64,000 nucleotides of DNA from positions 3,020 through 67,019 of the forward strand of contig JAYKIL010000006.1 in the NCBI GenBank assembly GCA_035284745.1, given 5' to 3'. This stretch comes from JAYKJB01 sp035284745 [NCBI: Candidatus Sericytochromatia bacterium] (lineage in GTDB: Bacteria; Cyanobacteriota; Sericytochromatia; S15B-MN24). Shown piece after piece: positions 53,733-63,294 of the stretch (position 1 is the first letter of the stretch; each line of letters begins with the position of its first letter). Below the pieces are notes generated by a model. The model did not search any database. It was not told where the DNA came from and worked only from the letters and a program-made list of their open reading frames with translations. The translations under genes and the position numbers were made by a program.

Positions 53733-56700
53733 TTGAAACGGCTTCCTCTTCTTATTGCCACCCTTGCGGCCTCAGCGTATTTATCGTTCGGCGATCCACA
53801 GCCGGTCCTGGCTCAAACGGCCCTGTTTGAGCCAGGAACGCGTTGGACAACCCTTCATACGCCGCATTTTCGTATTTATCACACGCCTGAATTGGCCGCG
53901 AAGGCCCACGAAGTCGCAGCGATCGCCGAAGACGCTCATCGCCTCTTGGTGCCCTTTATGGGGATCGCCCCGGCAGGCATCACGGAGGTCGTCATTTCGG
54001 ACATGATGGATGACCTCAACAGCTTGGCGCAAAGCAACCCACATCGCGCCGTCTGGCTGTGGCTGACGCCACCCAATCCAGATGAGGGGATGGCGATCGG
54101 ACGTTATGACCAATGGTTGCGCCTGCTATTTATTCACGAATACACGCACGTGTTGCAATTTGAACACACACCGTGGCTGGTGCAACAGCTAAACTCGGCA
54201 GCGGGTGGGGTCATTTTCAGTCAGTTGCCCACGCTGCCCATTGAAATCACGCTGGCTCTGCCGGATCTGCTGACCAACACCCCCTCTTACTTTACAGAAG
54301 GACTGGCCGTCTACACGGAAAGTAAATTCACGGCAGGGGGCCGCGGCCTTGAGGGCGACTTCGACATGATTCGCCGCATGGCTTTTGCCGAAGATCGGGT
54401 GCCGACTTATGACCAAATTTATGGTCGCTATACGCTGGAATGGCCGATGGGCGGCTACGAATATACCTGGGGCAGCGCTTTTATTGCCCATTTGATTTCA
54501 AAATACGGTGAAGAAGCGCCTGCAAAAATTTTGCGCGCATATGGCCTGTTTCCTTATCTAGGTTTTGATAACGCCGTGTGGCGGGCCACCGGTGAAAGCG
54601 CCCAAAGCATTTGGGCCGATATGTGCAAAGCGTTGGGGAAACGGTACCAACAAGACCTGGATTTGTGGAAAAAACGACGGGTCGAAAAGATCGTCACCGT
54701 TGGTAACCCCCGAGATGTGACCACGACAGGCCGTTACCATCGACATCCGGTGTGGCAGGCAGACGGCACGTTGCTATACGCCGAAGCAGCCAGAAACAAA
54801 AGCGCCATTTTGTATGCGGATCGCCTCGACGGCAGCAAACGCGAAGCGTTGTTTAACCAGAGTACGCGTTCATCCGTCTCTGTGGGACGGGACCCCCACT
54901 TAATCTACATGGAACGTGATACCAGCGAATCCGTGCGAAGTCTCACGAGCCATCGCGACATCTTTGTATACGACCGTCAGAAGAAAGCCCGACGGCGTCT
55001 AACGCACCAGGCGCGTGTTTTTGCCCCCCAAGTCTCGCCAGACGGCAACCGCATTGTGGGGATGACGCAGGGCGGCGGAAAAACAGGGCTGGCCATTTTT
55101 GATGATAAGGGACGACGCTTACGTCAGTGGCTGTACGACCAAAATGACTATCAATTCGGCAACCCGGTCTGGTCACCTGACGGTACTCGCGTCGCGGTTG
55201 CGGTATGGCACGCGGGCACGCGCGACCTCTGGATTGTCAATTCAGAAACAGGCGCCATGGAGCCCCTGTGGCGGGATCTCGCCTTGGACTTTTATCCCGC
55301 GTGGACACCCGACGGCCGTGGATTGGTCTTTACCTCTGATCGCAACCACGGAATATTTAACCTGTTTGTGGTGGAACTCGCCACCCGTCGCATCCGCCAA
55401 CTCACGGACCTTCCCGGGGGCGCGTTTGACCCTGCCGTATCGCCCGACGGCAAACAAATTGCCTTCGCAAATTACACAGGCAGAGGCTATGACATCCAGA
55501 CCATCCCCTTCGAAGGTCTCTCCTCACCCAGGAACATAACGCTGAGGCAACCAGGCCCGGTGCCTCAGTTCTCTAAACTTCCGCCTGCCCCTATCACCGG
55601 CATCACGCCGTATAACGGCCTTTCAACGATGCTACCCAGCACCTGGTTCCCCTTGTTTCAGCAAGACGAGAACGGGGGCGCGGTCTATGTATACACCTTC
55701 TGGCAGGACCTCCTTCGTGAGCAAAGTTTAATGCTGATGAATGGCTATGGGTTCGGCAGTGGGCGCTTTAATTACGGTTTTAATTACGGAAACTCGATGA
55801 CGGCCTTGCCATTTTCAATCAGCGCGTTTGAATTCCCTGGGCTCGGCCGCCAACCAATTTTTCCCGACCAAAACAACCCTGAGAACGTTATTTGGACCAA
55901 CCGCTGGCAGTGGCGAAAGAGCGCTGCCCTCTCCTTCCAATGGCCCGGTGTCCGGTATCCACTTTTTGAGCCGCCGCCCATTTCAGGACAAAATTACACC
56001 TTTGGATTGCGCACCGAAATGGTGACAGATTACGCATTGGAGGTGAATCCAGAGGAGATTCCAGAGGAATTTAAAGACCAGTTCAAGGATCAACCCCGGT
56101 TAAATCCGGTGAACAACGGCGTGCTCCCCGATGTATGGACCGCGGAGTCCCCAGGAAACTACCACAGCCTCTTTGTCCAGTGGCAAAGAGCCCAAGCTTT
56201 CCGTCGTTCATATGATTACGCACCGCTCCAAGGGGAAATTACGACGGTGGGTGCGGAACAAGGTGTTCCCGTGGCTGGGATGCCGATTGAACGGGCTTTC
56301 ACCCGGTTTTGGGCTGATCATCGCTGGTATGTTCCCTTGCCGTGGGGCGATCGCCACTCGCTGGCACTGCGCGGAACGGCTGGGGCTCTGTACAACCGTA
56401 ATGGAAATTTCTATATGTCGGCTTGGCGCTTGCCTTTCGGCTACCAACCCCTGGCCAGCTTAAACCGCTGGGATTTGACCTCTGCCACCGATTATTCCAA
56501 CCGAATGGTGCTTTTGCGCGGTCATAATTTCGCAGTGGGCAACAGAGTTCTTACCGCAGGTGCCGAGTACCGATTCCCTTTGTTTGAAGTGATGAGAGGC
56601 TGGGGAGAGGTGCCGCTGTTCATCAATCAACTCTATGGCGTAGTTTTCTTGGATACGGGTGCCATGTGGGGCGTCGACTCAACGAGCCTTACCTATCCAA

Positions 56701-56867
56701 CACTCGACGATACCCTGACCGGGGCAGGGGCTGAATTGCGGGCTCGCAGCTCGCTATTCCAAAGCGTTCCGATCGATCTTCGCCTCGGTTTCGCCCAAGG
56801 GCTTACCCGCGGTGCAGCCCCTGGCGGTGAGTTGCAATTAAACTGGGGCTTGGGTACCACGTTCTAG
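53733..56867 (+). CDS. Secreted metalloprotease-like / TolB-type beta-propeller / outer-membrane barrel fusion
   Basis: 1044 residues. A Sec signal peptide (LLIATLAASAYLSFG). Residues about 35-330 resemble a gluzincin peptidase: HEYTH at 135-139 (an HExxH motif) and a second Glu in YFTEGLAVYTES near 189. Residues about 345-640 are PD40/TolB-like propeller blades (PQVSPDGNRIVGMT, PVWSPDGTRVAVAV, PAWTPDGRGLVFTSD, PAVSPDGKQIAFAN). Residues about 680-1044 look like an Omp85/BamA-like barrel (GAEYRFPLFEV, LDTGAMWG, VPIDLRLGFAQGL) ending in a terminal Phe. The start is TTG with GAGG five bases upstream. Function unknown; it implies an outer membrane. Confidence 0.82.
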   Translation: MKRLPLLIATLAASAYLSFGDPQPVLAQTALFEPGTRWTTLHTPHFRIYHTPELAAKAHEVAAIAEDAHRLLVPFMGIAPAGITEVVISDMMDDLNSLAQSNPHRAVWLWLTPPNPDEGMAIGRYDQWLRLLFIHEYTHVLQFEHTPWLVQQLNSAAGGVIFSQLPTLPIEITLALPDLLTNTPSYFTEGLAVYTESKFTAGGRGLEGDFDMIRRMAFAEDRVPTYDQIYGRYTLEWPMGGYEYTWGSAFIAHLISKYGEEAPAKILRAYGLFPYLGFDNAVWRATGESAQSIWADMCKALGKRYQQDLDLWKKRRVEKIVTVGNPRDVTTTGRYHRHPVWQADGTLLYAEAARNKSAILYADRLDGSKREALFNQSTRSSVSVGRDPHLIYMERDTSESVRSLTSHRDIFVYDRQKKARRRLTHQARVFAPQVSPDGNRIVGMTQGGGKTGLAIFDDKGRRLRQWLYDQNDYQFGNPVWSPDGTRVAVAVWHAGTRDLWIVNSETGAMEPLWRDLALDFYPAWTPDGRGLVFTSDRNHGIFNLFVVELATRRIRQLTDLPGGAFDPAVSPDGKQIAFANYTGRGYDIQTIPFEGLSSPRNITLRQPGPVPQFSKLPPAPITGITPYNGLSTMLPSTWFPLFQQDENGGAVYVYTFWQDLLREQSLMLMNGYGFGSGRFNYGFNYGNSMTALPFSISAFEFPGLGRQPIFPDQNNPENVIWTNRWQWRKSAALSFQWPGVRYPLFEPPPISGQNYTFGLRTEMVTDYALEVNPEEIPEEFKDQFKDQPRLNPVNNGVLPDVWTAESPGNYHSLFVQWQRAQAFRRSYDYAPLQGEITTVGAEQGVPVAGMPIERAFTRFWADHRWYVPLPWGDRHSLALRGTAGALYNRNGNFYMSAWRLPFGYQPLASLNRWDLTSATDYSNRMVLLRGHNFAVGNRVLTAGAEYRFPLFEVMRGWGEVPLFINQLYGVVFLDTGAMWGVDSTSLTYPTLDDTLTGAGAELRARSSLFQSVPIDLRLGFAQGLTRGAAPGGELQLNWGLGTTF

Positions 56868-56880
56868 GGTTCAAAACACG

Positions 56881-56905
56881 AGCCCCCAGCAAGTGACTGG
56901 GGGCT
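56881..56905. terminator. Stem-loop between convergent genes
   Basis: AGCCCCCAG and CTGGGGGCT form a nine-base stem with a seven-base loop, 13 bases after the barrel-protein stop and 28 bases before the helicase stop. It is followed by TGCGGTCATTCTT on plus and CGTGTTTTG on minus, so it may act in both directions. Confidence 0.65.
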
Positions 56906-56933
56906 TGCGGTCATTCTTGAAGGTGCGCTGTTT

Positions 56934-58916
56934 CTAAACAGCGGAAGGTTCAGCCACTTTCTTGGCCCGAGAGGCTCGCTTCTTGGGGGCTTCTGCCGGA
57001 GCCGCTGCCTCCGCCGCAGGCGCGGCAGCGGTCTTGGCCGCCCGGGTCGTCCGAGTCCGCTTCACTGGCGCAGCCTCTGCCGCAGCCTCAACCACAGGGG
57101 CCTCTGCCGCCTTCTTCGTCGTCGCACGGCGTGTTTTTGGCGCGGGCTTTTCGGCAGCAGGCGCTTCAGGCGCCTCGGGCGCTGCCGAGGCCACCTCTGC
57201 GGCGGGTGCCGGTTTTCTTCCCACAGAACGCGAACGACTCCGCGCCGGCTTGTCTTCAGCGGGGGCCTCGTTCTGCACCACAGGTTCCGTCACACGAGGT
57301 GCGGAAGCCGCCTCAGAACTTACTTCACCGGGCGCCTCTCGGGGTGAAAAGCCTTCAGCAGACCCCTCTCCCGCGGAGCCGAACCGACCGCCCCGGCCGC
57401 GTCCGCCCCGACGACGACGACGACCATCTCGACGGCCGCCCTCGAACCCCGCGCCCTCAAGACGGGGCCCTTCCGACGACTCTTGAGGGGCGTCTGCCAC
57501 CTCTAGCCAGGCCTCTGCTTGCGGACTCAACGACAACAGGGCCGCCACGATACGACGGGAATCGCCCCGTGACATCAGCGCATCAACCAAGCCCCTGAAA
57601 GATTCGGAAGCTGTTGCCTCCGTCGCGATCGCTTGGAAAATTTGGGCAGCCATCCCTGCCTGAGCAGGATTCAAACGCGGACCCCGTCCATCCGGTCGAG
57701 GGCCTCCGGAGTGAGCAGGCCGCTCGCCACGTGCTGACTGACCGGGTGCAGGCTGCGGACGCCGTTCATGCCCTCCGCCCGCGGGTGGCGCATTGCGTGT
57801 TTGAGGCGCCGTCGTGCCGCCCTGTTGTTGTTTCAGATCCCGCATAATCGTCTGAAAATCGCGCTCTTCCTCTGCGGTGACCAAGGTAAACGCGATGCCC
57901 TTCTTCCCGGCCCGGGCCGTCCGTCCACTGCGATGTATATAGGTGGCGGTGTCACGAGGCACCGTAAAGTGAAATACGTGAGAAACCGCCGGGATGTCTA
58001 AGCCCCGTGCGGCGACATCCGTCGCGACCAAAACATTGATGTCGCTGTCTCGGAACTGCTGGAGGGTCACCAAGCGCTTCTCTTGAGGAATATCACCCGT
58101 CAAGATTCCAATCGAAAGCCCCTCGCGCTTCAAGCGTTGGTGCACCCACGCGGCTTCCACCTTGGTCTCGCAAAAAATGATGGCAGAGACAATCTCAGGT
58201 CCACGCAAAAGGGTACCGAGCGCTTGGATCTTTTTATCCTTCGGGACACGGGCAAACTTGTGGGTGAGACCCACGGCAGGTGTGAATCCGGAACTCACTT
58301 CAATCTTCTCCGGACTGCGCATGTATTTTTGCGCAATCTTTGCTATCTCGGGGGGAAACGTTGCGCTGAACAACAAGGTCTGGCGTTGCTCCGCCGGAAC
58401 GCGCTTCAAAATGAACTCCAGATCATCCTTGAAGCCCATATCCAGCATCTCGTCTGCTTCATCAAGCACGACAACCTTGCAAGTATCGAGGTGGAGGAAC
58501 CCACGCTCAATGTGATCGCGCAGGCGTCCCGGGGTGCCGACCACCACAGGAGCCCACTGCATTTGGTCTATTTGGGTCTCGATCTTTACGCCACCGAACA
58601 CCGCAGCCACGATGATCTGCATGCGCTCGGCCACTCTGGACAACTCATCACTCACCTGCAGCGCAAGTTCACGCGTCGGACAAATGACCAGTACTTGGGT
58701 GTCCGGATTCGCAGGTTCAATGCGCTGCAAAGTCGGCAAGCCAAAGCCGAGCGTCTTACCGGTGCCCGTTCGGGCCTGCACCATCAAGTCTTTCCCGGTT
58801 TGGACCAACGGGATTGCCGCATCCTGCACTGGCGTGGCGTGGGTGTACCCCATCTGTTCAAGACCCGCAAGAAGGTCCGGGTGAAGTTCAAACTCGGTGA
58901 AGGGCTTGGGAGACAA
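56934..58916 (-). CDS. DEAD-box RNA helicase with RGG and histone-H1-like tail
   Basis: Residues 1 to about 370 are a complete helicase core: ATPVQDAAIP (Q motif), ARTGTGKT (Walker A), PTRELALQ, TPGRL, LDEADEMLDMGF, FSATF, VATDVAARGLDIP and HRSGRTARAG, as in CsdA/RhlE-type enzymes that unwind rRNA and mRNA. After a linker and a small folded region (about 420-480) come an RG-rich stretch (GGRRDGRRRRRGGRGRGG) and a long Ala/Pro/Lys/Glu/Arg tail (KTRRATTKKAAEAP) similar to histone H1. TTG start with AGGA upstream. Likely roles are ribosome assembly or cold/RNA-stress response. Confidence 0.93.
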   Translation of the reverse strand: MSPKPFTEFELHPDLLAGLEQMGYTHATPVQDAAIPLVQTGKDLMVQARTGTGKTLGFGLPTLQRIEPANPDTQVLVICPTRELALQVSDELSRVAERMQIIVAAVFGGVKIETQIDQMQWAPVVVGTPGRLRDHIERGFLHLDTCKVVVLDEADEMLDMGFKDDLEFILKRVPAEQRQTLLFSATFPPEIAKIAQKYMRSPEKIEVSSGFTPAVGLTHKFARVPKDKKIQALGTLLRGPEIVSAIIFCETKVEAAWVHQRLKREGLSIGILTGDIPQEKRLVTLQQFRDSDINVLVATDVAARGLDIPAVSHVFHFTVPRDTATYIHRSGRTARAGKKGIAFTLVTAEEERDFQTIMRDLKQQQGGTTAPQTRNAPPAGGGHERRPQPAPGQSARGERPAHSGGPRPDGRGPRLNPAQAGMAAQIFQAIATEATASESFRGLVDALMSRGDSRRIVAALLSLSPQAEAWLEVADAPQESSEGPRLEGAGFEGGRRDGRRRRRGGRGRGGRFGSAGEGSAEGFSPREAPGEVSSEAASAPRVTEPVVQNEAPAEDKPARSRSRSVGRKPAPAAEVASAAPEAPEAPAAEKPAPKTRRATTKKAAEAPVVEAAAEAAPVKRTRTTRAAKTAAAPAAEAAAPAEAPKKRASRAKKVAEPSAV

Positions 58917-59042
58917 AAGCGAAGGGTCCTATCCGGACAAGGCCACGGGTCAGGGTTAACAAAGCGCACAGTACAGAATCACGACCCGAGTCATTGTAAC
59001 ACGTCGCTTCACGGCTCCCCAGCGCATCCCGCCCGAAGTCTG

Positions 59043-60812
59043 TCAGGATCGTCCAAACAACCCCGAGAAAAAGCCCGCCAAACCGCCTTTTCGGCGGCCA
59101 CTCTCCAAAGATTCACGAACCGCGCGATAGCGTGTCAGCGCATTCTCCGTGATCAAGCCCGCTGCCAATTTGCCCTGGTCGTGGGCTTCAAGGATCTCAT
59201 CGTAGCAACGCAAAGCCGGCTCCAAGCGTCCCGCCCGCTCCAAGAGCCCTGCCAGATCGTACAAACAAGGCCACAGAACCGGATCCAGCGTCATTGCACG
59301 ATCCATCGCCTCGAGCGCTTTGGGCAATTCATCCGCTTGCGCCAAAAGCAGACCCGCGTGATACTCCAAAGTCGCATCGGCGGGTGCCAAGGCAATCGCC
59401 CGGTCAATGGTGTCCAAAGCCTCATTGTGCCGCCCCGCCCGGCCAAGGGAAAGGGCACACGCATCGAGCAAGCCAACATCGTCCGGCGTCGCGTTGAGAG
59501 CTGTGCGGTAGACCTCTGCAGCTTCTTGGAAGCGTCCCTCTGCATCCAAGACCGCGCCATGCACCCGGAGAACATCCCAAACATCGGACTGTAATGCCAG
59601 CGCTTGATCAATATACTCTCGTGCCTCCGTCAACCGGCCACTTGCCAAAACCACGCTGGCAAGGCCCGCCGGCACGCGAGCATCGGTAGGAGCAATGGGC
59701 TGTGCGCGCTTCAGATACGCGGCCGCTTTGTCCGTTTCCCCTTTGCGCAGGTACAAAGTGCCCAGGTTCACGTAACAGTCCGTATGACGTGGGTCCAAAA
59801 GCAACGATTTTTCGTAGGCGGCAATGGCGTCGTCAAACTTAGACGACGCCTCGTGCGCTTTCCCCAGATGAAGGAAACCCAGCGCATATTTCGGATTCAG
59901 TCGGACCGCATTCAAAAAGGCGGCCAGCGCCATATCCACTTTGCCACGGCGCAAGTGAACCAGCCCCATGCGATCGCACGCTAAAAAGTGCGAAGGCTGA
60001 AGCTCCAGCGCCTTTTTGTACTCGGTCAAAGCAGCATCCCAGCGTTCGAGACGTTCGTACACCTCGGCCATCCCCAGGCACGTATCAGCCTCTTCGGGGT
60101 TCAAGCGGGTGGCCTCCTGAAAGGCTTGAAAGGCTTTTTCCACATCACCTTGGGCCAAATGCCAGTGTCCGAGTCGATAGTGAGTCAACGCAAACTCGGG
60201 CTCCAAAGCCAAGGCCCGGTCATAAAACTCGCGGGCTTGAGCCGCATTTCCTCGTTCAAGGTGCACCGCGCCCATTTCAAGCAGATGCTCTGGGTTTTTG
60301 GGAAACTTAGCATGGGCCTGTTCAAAAAGGCCCATCGCATCATCCAACCGTCCCGTCTTCGCGTACAGACGCCCAAGCATGAGCATCGCACCCTCGCCCT
60401 CTGCATCTAGCTTTCTGGCCGCCTGCAGTTTCTCGATGGCCAGCGCATACTCTCCTCGCGGCACCAGCACCAACGCCATCTCAATGTACGGGCGCGGGGA
60501 ACGCGGGTCGTAACCCGCTGCCCGTGTCAAAATGCTCAAAGCCTCTTCTGACTTCCCCCAACGACCAATCACTTGCCCGAGCGATAAATTGGCGTCAAAG
60601 TGCTTCGGCTCCAAGGTCAACGCTTTTTGTAGGGCATCCACAGCCTCTTGGGGGCGTCCTTTGAGGCGGTAGGCCTCGCCCAAGGCGGCGAAGGCCTCTG
60701 CATCAGCCTCTTGACGGCGTGCGAGATCCAAAAAAACTGGGATTGCTTCATCCAACGCCTGCCGCTTCAAGGCGGCGAGGCCATCCAACTTGGTCTTCGG
60801 CGCATCTTCCAT
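59043..60812 (-). CDS. TPR-repeat protein
   Basis: 589 residues made almost wholly of about 15 tetratricopeptide repeats (AFAALGEAYRLKGRPQEAV, ALTHYRLGHWHLAQGDVEKA, CYVNLGTLYLRKGETDKAAA), followed by a short Gly/Phe/Lys-rich tail (GGLAGFFSGLFGRS). No signal peptide. TPR superhelices scaffold protein complexes; the partner is unknown. ATG 60812 has GGAG seven bases upstream. It is upstream of the helicase gene on the same strand, with a 126-base gap. Confidence 0.88.
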   Translation of the reverse strand: MEDAPKTKLDGLAALKRQALDEAIPVFLDLARRQEADAEAFAALGEAYRLKGRPQEAVDALQKALTLEPKHFDANLSLGQVIGRWGKSEEALSILTRAAGYDPRSPRPYIEMALVLVPRGEYALAIEKLQAARKLDAEGEGAMLMLGRLYAKTGRLDDAMGLFEQAHAKFPKNPEHLLEMGAVHLERGNAAQAREFYDRALALEPEFALTHYRLGHWHLAQGDVEKAFQAFQEATRLNPEEADTCLGMAEVYERLERWDAALTEYKKALELQPSHFLACDRMGLVHLRRGKVDMALAAFLNAVRLNPKYALGFLHLGKAHEASSKFDDAIAAYEKSLLLDPRHTDCYVNLGTLYLRKGETDKAAAYLKRAQPIAPTDARVPAGLASVVLASGRLTEAREYIDQALALQSDVWDVLRVHGAVLDAEGRFQEAAEVYRTALNATPDDVGLLDACALSLGRAGRHNEALDTIDRAIALAPADATLEYHAGLLLAQADELPKALEAMDRAMTLDPVLWPCLYDLAGLLERAGRLEPALRCYDEILEAHDQGKLAAGLITENALTRYRAVRESLESGRRKGGLAGFFSGLFGRS

Positions 60813-60896
60813 AGAGCATCTCCGGTTCGTGGCACGCGATCATAGCACACAGAGGCCCGTTTTGAGGATCCCACCTCTGGTCGCGACTCCCTCACT

Positions 60897-61433
60897 GTGA
60901 TACGCATGAAAGCCAGTCGCCCCCCGAGCGAGGACTCCCACGTGCACATCCACGAAGCCACCGCTGTTTACGTTTTTAACCCCGCGTTTGAAAGGCTGCT
61001 GTTCATCCGCCATCGAAAGCCCCCCCTGGCAGGGTTCTGGCTCCCGCCCGGCGGACACGTCGACCCGGGTGAAACCCCCGAAGAATGCGCCCTGCGTGAA
61101 GTGTTCGAAGAAACCGGCCAACGCGTTGTCTTGATTGACCTCACACCGCAGTTTCCTCTTCAAGGAAGTTCTCGGGCCCGGCGGCTCATTTCACCACTCT
61201 TGGTTCAAGTTGAAGATTTGGGCGACCACCGTCACCTCGATTTCGTATACGTGGCCGTCGCCCCAGAACCGGGGCCCCTCGCCACCGAGAAGGATCAACC
61301 GGCAGCCTGGCTTTCACCGGAAGAGGCCAACAGCGAAAAGGTGCTCGAGGACTGCCGCACACACGCCAAATATCTTTTTGGACAGCGGGACTTTTTTCAG
61401 TCCTTGTGGGACAAACAGCGCATTGTGACCTAG
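60897..61433 (+). CDS. Nudix hydrolase
   Basis: A full Nudix box, GHVDPGETPEECALREVFEE followed by TG, fits GX5EX7REUXEEXGU and binds the divalent metal for hydrolysis of nucleoside-diphosphate-linked compounds. 178 residues. The substrate is not predictable. The start may be GTG 60897 or ATG 60906; neither has a strong binding site. It converges on the A/B-barrel gene with a four-base overlap. Confidence 0.9.
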   Translation: MIRMKASRPPSEDSHVHIHEATAVYVFNPAFERLLFIRHRKPPLAGFWLPPGGHVDPGETPEECALREVFEETGQRVVLIDLTPQFPLQGSSRARRLISPLLVQVEDLGDHRHLDFVYVAVAPEPGPLATEKDQPAAWLSPEEANSEKVLEDCRTHAKYLFGQRDFFQSLWDKQRIVT

Positions 61434-61723
61434 GGGCACTCAAAATCGACGATCGCTCGGTGCTTCATGTAGGGGGCGAGGTGTTGAGCAATGGCGGCTT
61501 GATGGGCGGGGTGATTCACGTAGGCCATGCACGCCGCCATATCCGGGTGCTCAGAAAAAAGACCGTGGGTGAATTGGTCGTCCCGTGTCGAGATGTTGCG
61601 CCCGATGCGCAAACTGAGCAGTTCTGGAATGACAGAGACCAAGCCCTCGAAGGCCTCGATCATCGCCGCTTCCTGTTCTTCTGCAAGACCATCCAGACGG
61701 AAAAAAACCATGTGCTTCAACAT
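61430..61723 (-). CDS. Dabb (stress-responsive A/B barrel) domain protein
   Basis: 97 residues starting MLKHMVFFRLDGLAEEQEAA, with FTHGLFSEHPDMAACMAYV and HPAHQAAIAQHLAPYM, the family pattern of small dimeric alpha+beta barrel proteins. Members have varied roles (stress proteins, cyclases, degradation enzymes), so none is assigned. ATG 61723 has AAGGAG six bases upstream. It lies ten bases after the histidine kinase gene and is probably in its operon. Confidence 0.88.
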   Translation of the reverse strand: MLKHMVFFRLDGLAEEQEAAMIEAFEGLVSVIPELLSLRIGRNISTRDDQFTHGLFSEHPDMAACMAYVNHPAHQAAIAQHLAPYMKHRAIVDFECP

Positions 61724-61733
61724 ATTCAACTCC

Positions 61734-63095
61734 TTAAACCGTGCTCGTCACCGGCCCCAGTGGCAACTCGACAAAGAAGTCACTTCCCTCCCCGGGCTGA
61801 CTTTCAACCCAGATGCGCCCGTGATGTCGTTCGACAATATTAGAGCAAATTGCCAGCCCAAGCCCCACCCCCTCCGAGGGCTTGGCCCCCGACTGTTTGG
61901 CCTGCACAAATCGCCGAAAAATCCTCTCGCTTTCTTCTTTGGGAATCCCGATGCCTGTGTCACTGACCTGCAAACACAGGTACTGTTCTACACGTATGAC
62001 CCGCAGCGTAATTTTCCCCCCAGAGGGGGTAAATTTCAGGGCATTCATCAACAGATTTGACAACAAGTGTCGCAGCGCCTCCCGATCCCCCCAGACGCTG
62101 TTCTTCCCCTCTGAAATGACTTCCAACACCACATTTTTGGCTTGACACAGGGTGTGAAATTCACTCGCTGCCTCTGTGACCAATTCATCCGAGGCGACAT
62201 TTTGAAAGTGCAGATGAAAAGATTCTGACTCGAGTTTGGAAAAGTTCAAAAGATCACCCACCAAGCGATTTAACCGGGTGGTACTGCCCTCAACGTCAGA
62301 CAGAATGACTTGGGCTTGGTTCGAGAGTTCATGCCGATAGTAGGCCCGCAGTAAATAGTGACCGGTCACAATACTGGTCAACGGAGTGCGCAATTCGTGG
62401 CTCACTCGATGCAAAAATTCCGTCTTTAAAGCGTCTAATTGTCGCAGTTCGGCGTTGCTGCGTTCTAACTCCCACTGAGCCCTGCGCAGCAAGAAGACCA
62501 GCATCCAGATGCCTATACACACGTGCAACAGGGCAGAAATCAGGTAGGCAGCCCAGGCCAATCGGGTGAGCACCAAAAGCGGCATCGCAGCTAACCACCC
62601 CCCTGAAACCGCTACCAGAGTGCCAAAACTTCGGTTGGAAGTGCGGTAAAAGGCAGCAGGGAAGCGAGACAATGACCACCCCAAGGCCACATGAGCAATC
62701 ACGGCGTAAACGGCGCTCGGGATCAAAGCGTATCCCAGTTGTTCCGTTCGCCAAAAACAAAACGCCCCCACAGCGGGCAAACCATACAAAAGCGCGGGAT
62801 GAAACATCAACCTCAAGCGACGGGCCACCAACAGTCGTGCTGAGTGCATCAAGAAGGAGGCACCCGCGTGATAACTACCAATCGCCAGAAACGACATAAA
62901 AAACGTGACCGCAGGCGGACAAAGTCGCAGGGCAAACATTTGTATGAAAAACACCATGTAGAGCGCGTAACCCTTGGTCCAGGCTGCGAAAAACTCTTCC
63001 TGATAAATACGCGCAATGAAGGCGGAAAAAGTCAGCGGAATCAAAAAGCCAAACAGGTTGACGCATTGAGCCGCCAACGTCACATCGACATACAC
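61734..63095 (-). CDS. Membrane sensor histidine kinase
   Basis: 453 residues. The first about 210 residues contain about six membrane helices with little periplasmic part, so sensing may be within the membrane. The kinase half shows the H box HRVSHELRTPLTSI, the N box LLMNALKFTP, G1 DTGIGIPKEE and G2 GVGLGLAICS. No response regulator gene is adjacent, so it is an orphan in this window. GTG start at 63095 with GAGGA a few bases upstream. The small Dabb protein follows. Confidence 0.93.
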   Translation of the reverse strand: MYVDVTLAAQCVNLFGFLIPLTFSAFIARIYQEEFFAAWTKGYALYMVFFIQMFALRLCPPAVTFFMSFLAIGSYHAGASFLMHSARLLVARRLRLMFHPALLYGLPAVGAFCFWRTEQLGYALIPSAVYAVIAHVALGWSLSRFPAAFYRTSNRSFGTLVAVSGGWLAAMPLLVLTRLAWAAYLISALLHVCIGIWMLVFLLRRAQWELERSNAELRQLDALKTEFLHRVSHELRTPLTSIVTGHYLLRAYYRHELSNQAQVILSDVEGSTTRLNRLVGDLLNFSKLESESFHLHFQNVASDELVTEAASEFHTLCQAKNVVLEVISEGKNSVWGDREALRHLLSNLLMNALKFTPSGGKITLRVIRVEQYLCLQVSDTGIGIPKEESERIFRRFVQAKQSGAKPSEGVGLGLAICSNIVERHHGRIWVESQPGEGSDFFVELPLGPVTSTV

Positions 63096-63220
63096 ACGAC
63101 ATCCTCATCTTTGTTGTGTCGGTTCATTTCTACCCGTCCACGTATGCCACCATGCGGAGGCGAACCTCCTGCAGGTCATTCTTGCGCGGCTCTGCGGGGT
63201 GTGCTATGCTGCCATCCGTT

Positions 63221-63294
63221 CGGGGCGTAGCGCAGCTTGGTAGCGCACCACTTTGGGGTAGTGGGGGTCGTGGGTTCAAATCCCGCCGCTCCGA
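63221..63294 (+). tRNA. tRNA-Pro (anticodon GGG)
   Basis: A full cloverleaf can be drawn: acceptor CGGGGCG/CGCTCCG with one G-U pair, D arm GCGC-AGCTTGGTA-GCGC, anticodon stem CCACT/AGTGG with loop TTGGGGT (anticodon GGG at 63255-63257), five-base variable loop, and T arm GTGGG-TTCAAAT-CCCGC. Discriminator A, with no encoded CCA. A stem-loop CCCCCAC/GTGGGGG follows at 63301-63321. Confidence 0.95.

Noticed and set aside
58083-59594. 503-codon plus-strand frame across the helicase and TPR genes
   Set aside because: It spans two well-supported minus-strand genes and their intergenic gap and has no ribosome binding site or recognisable domain.
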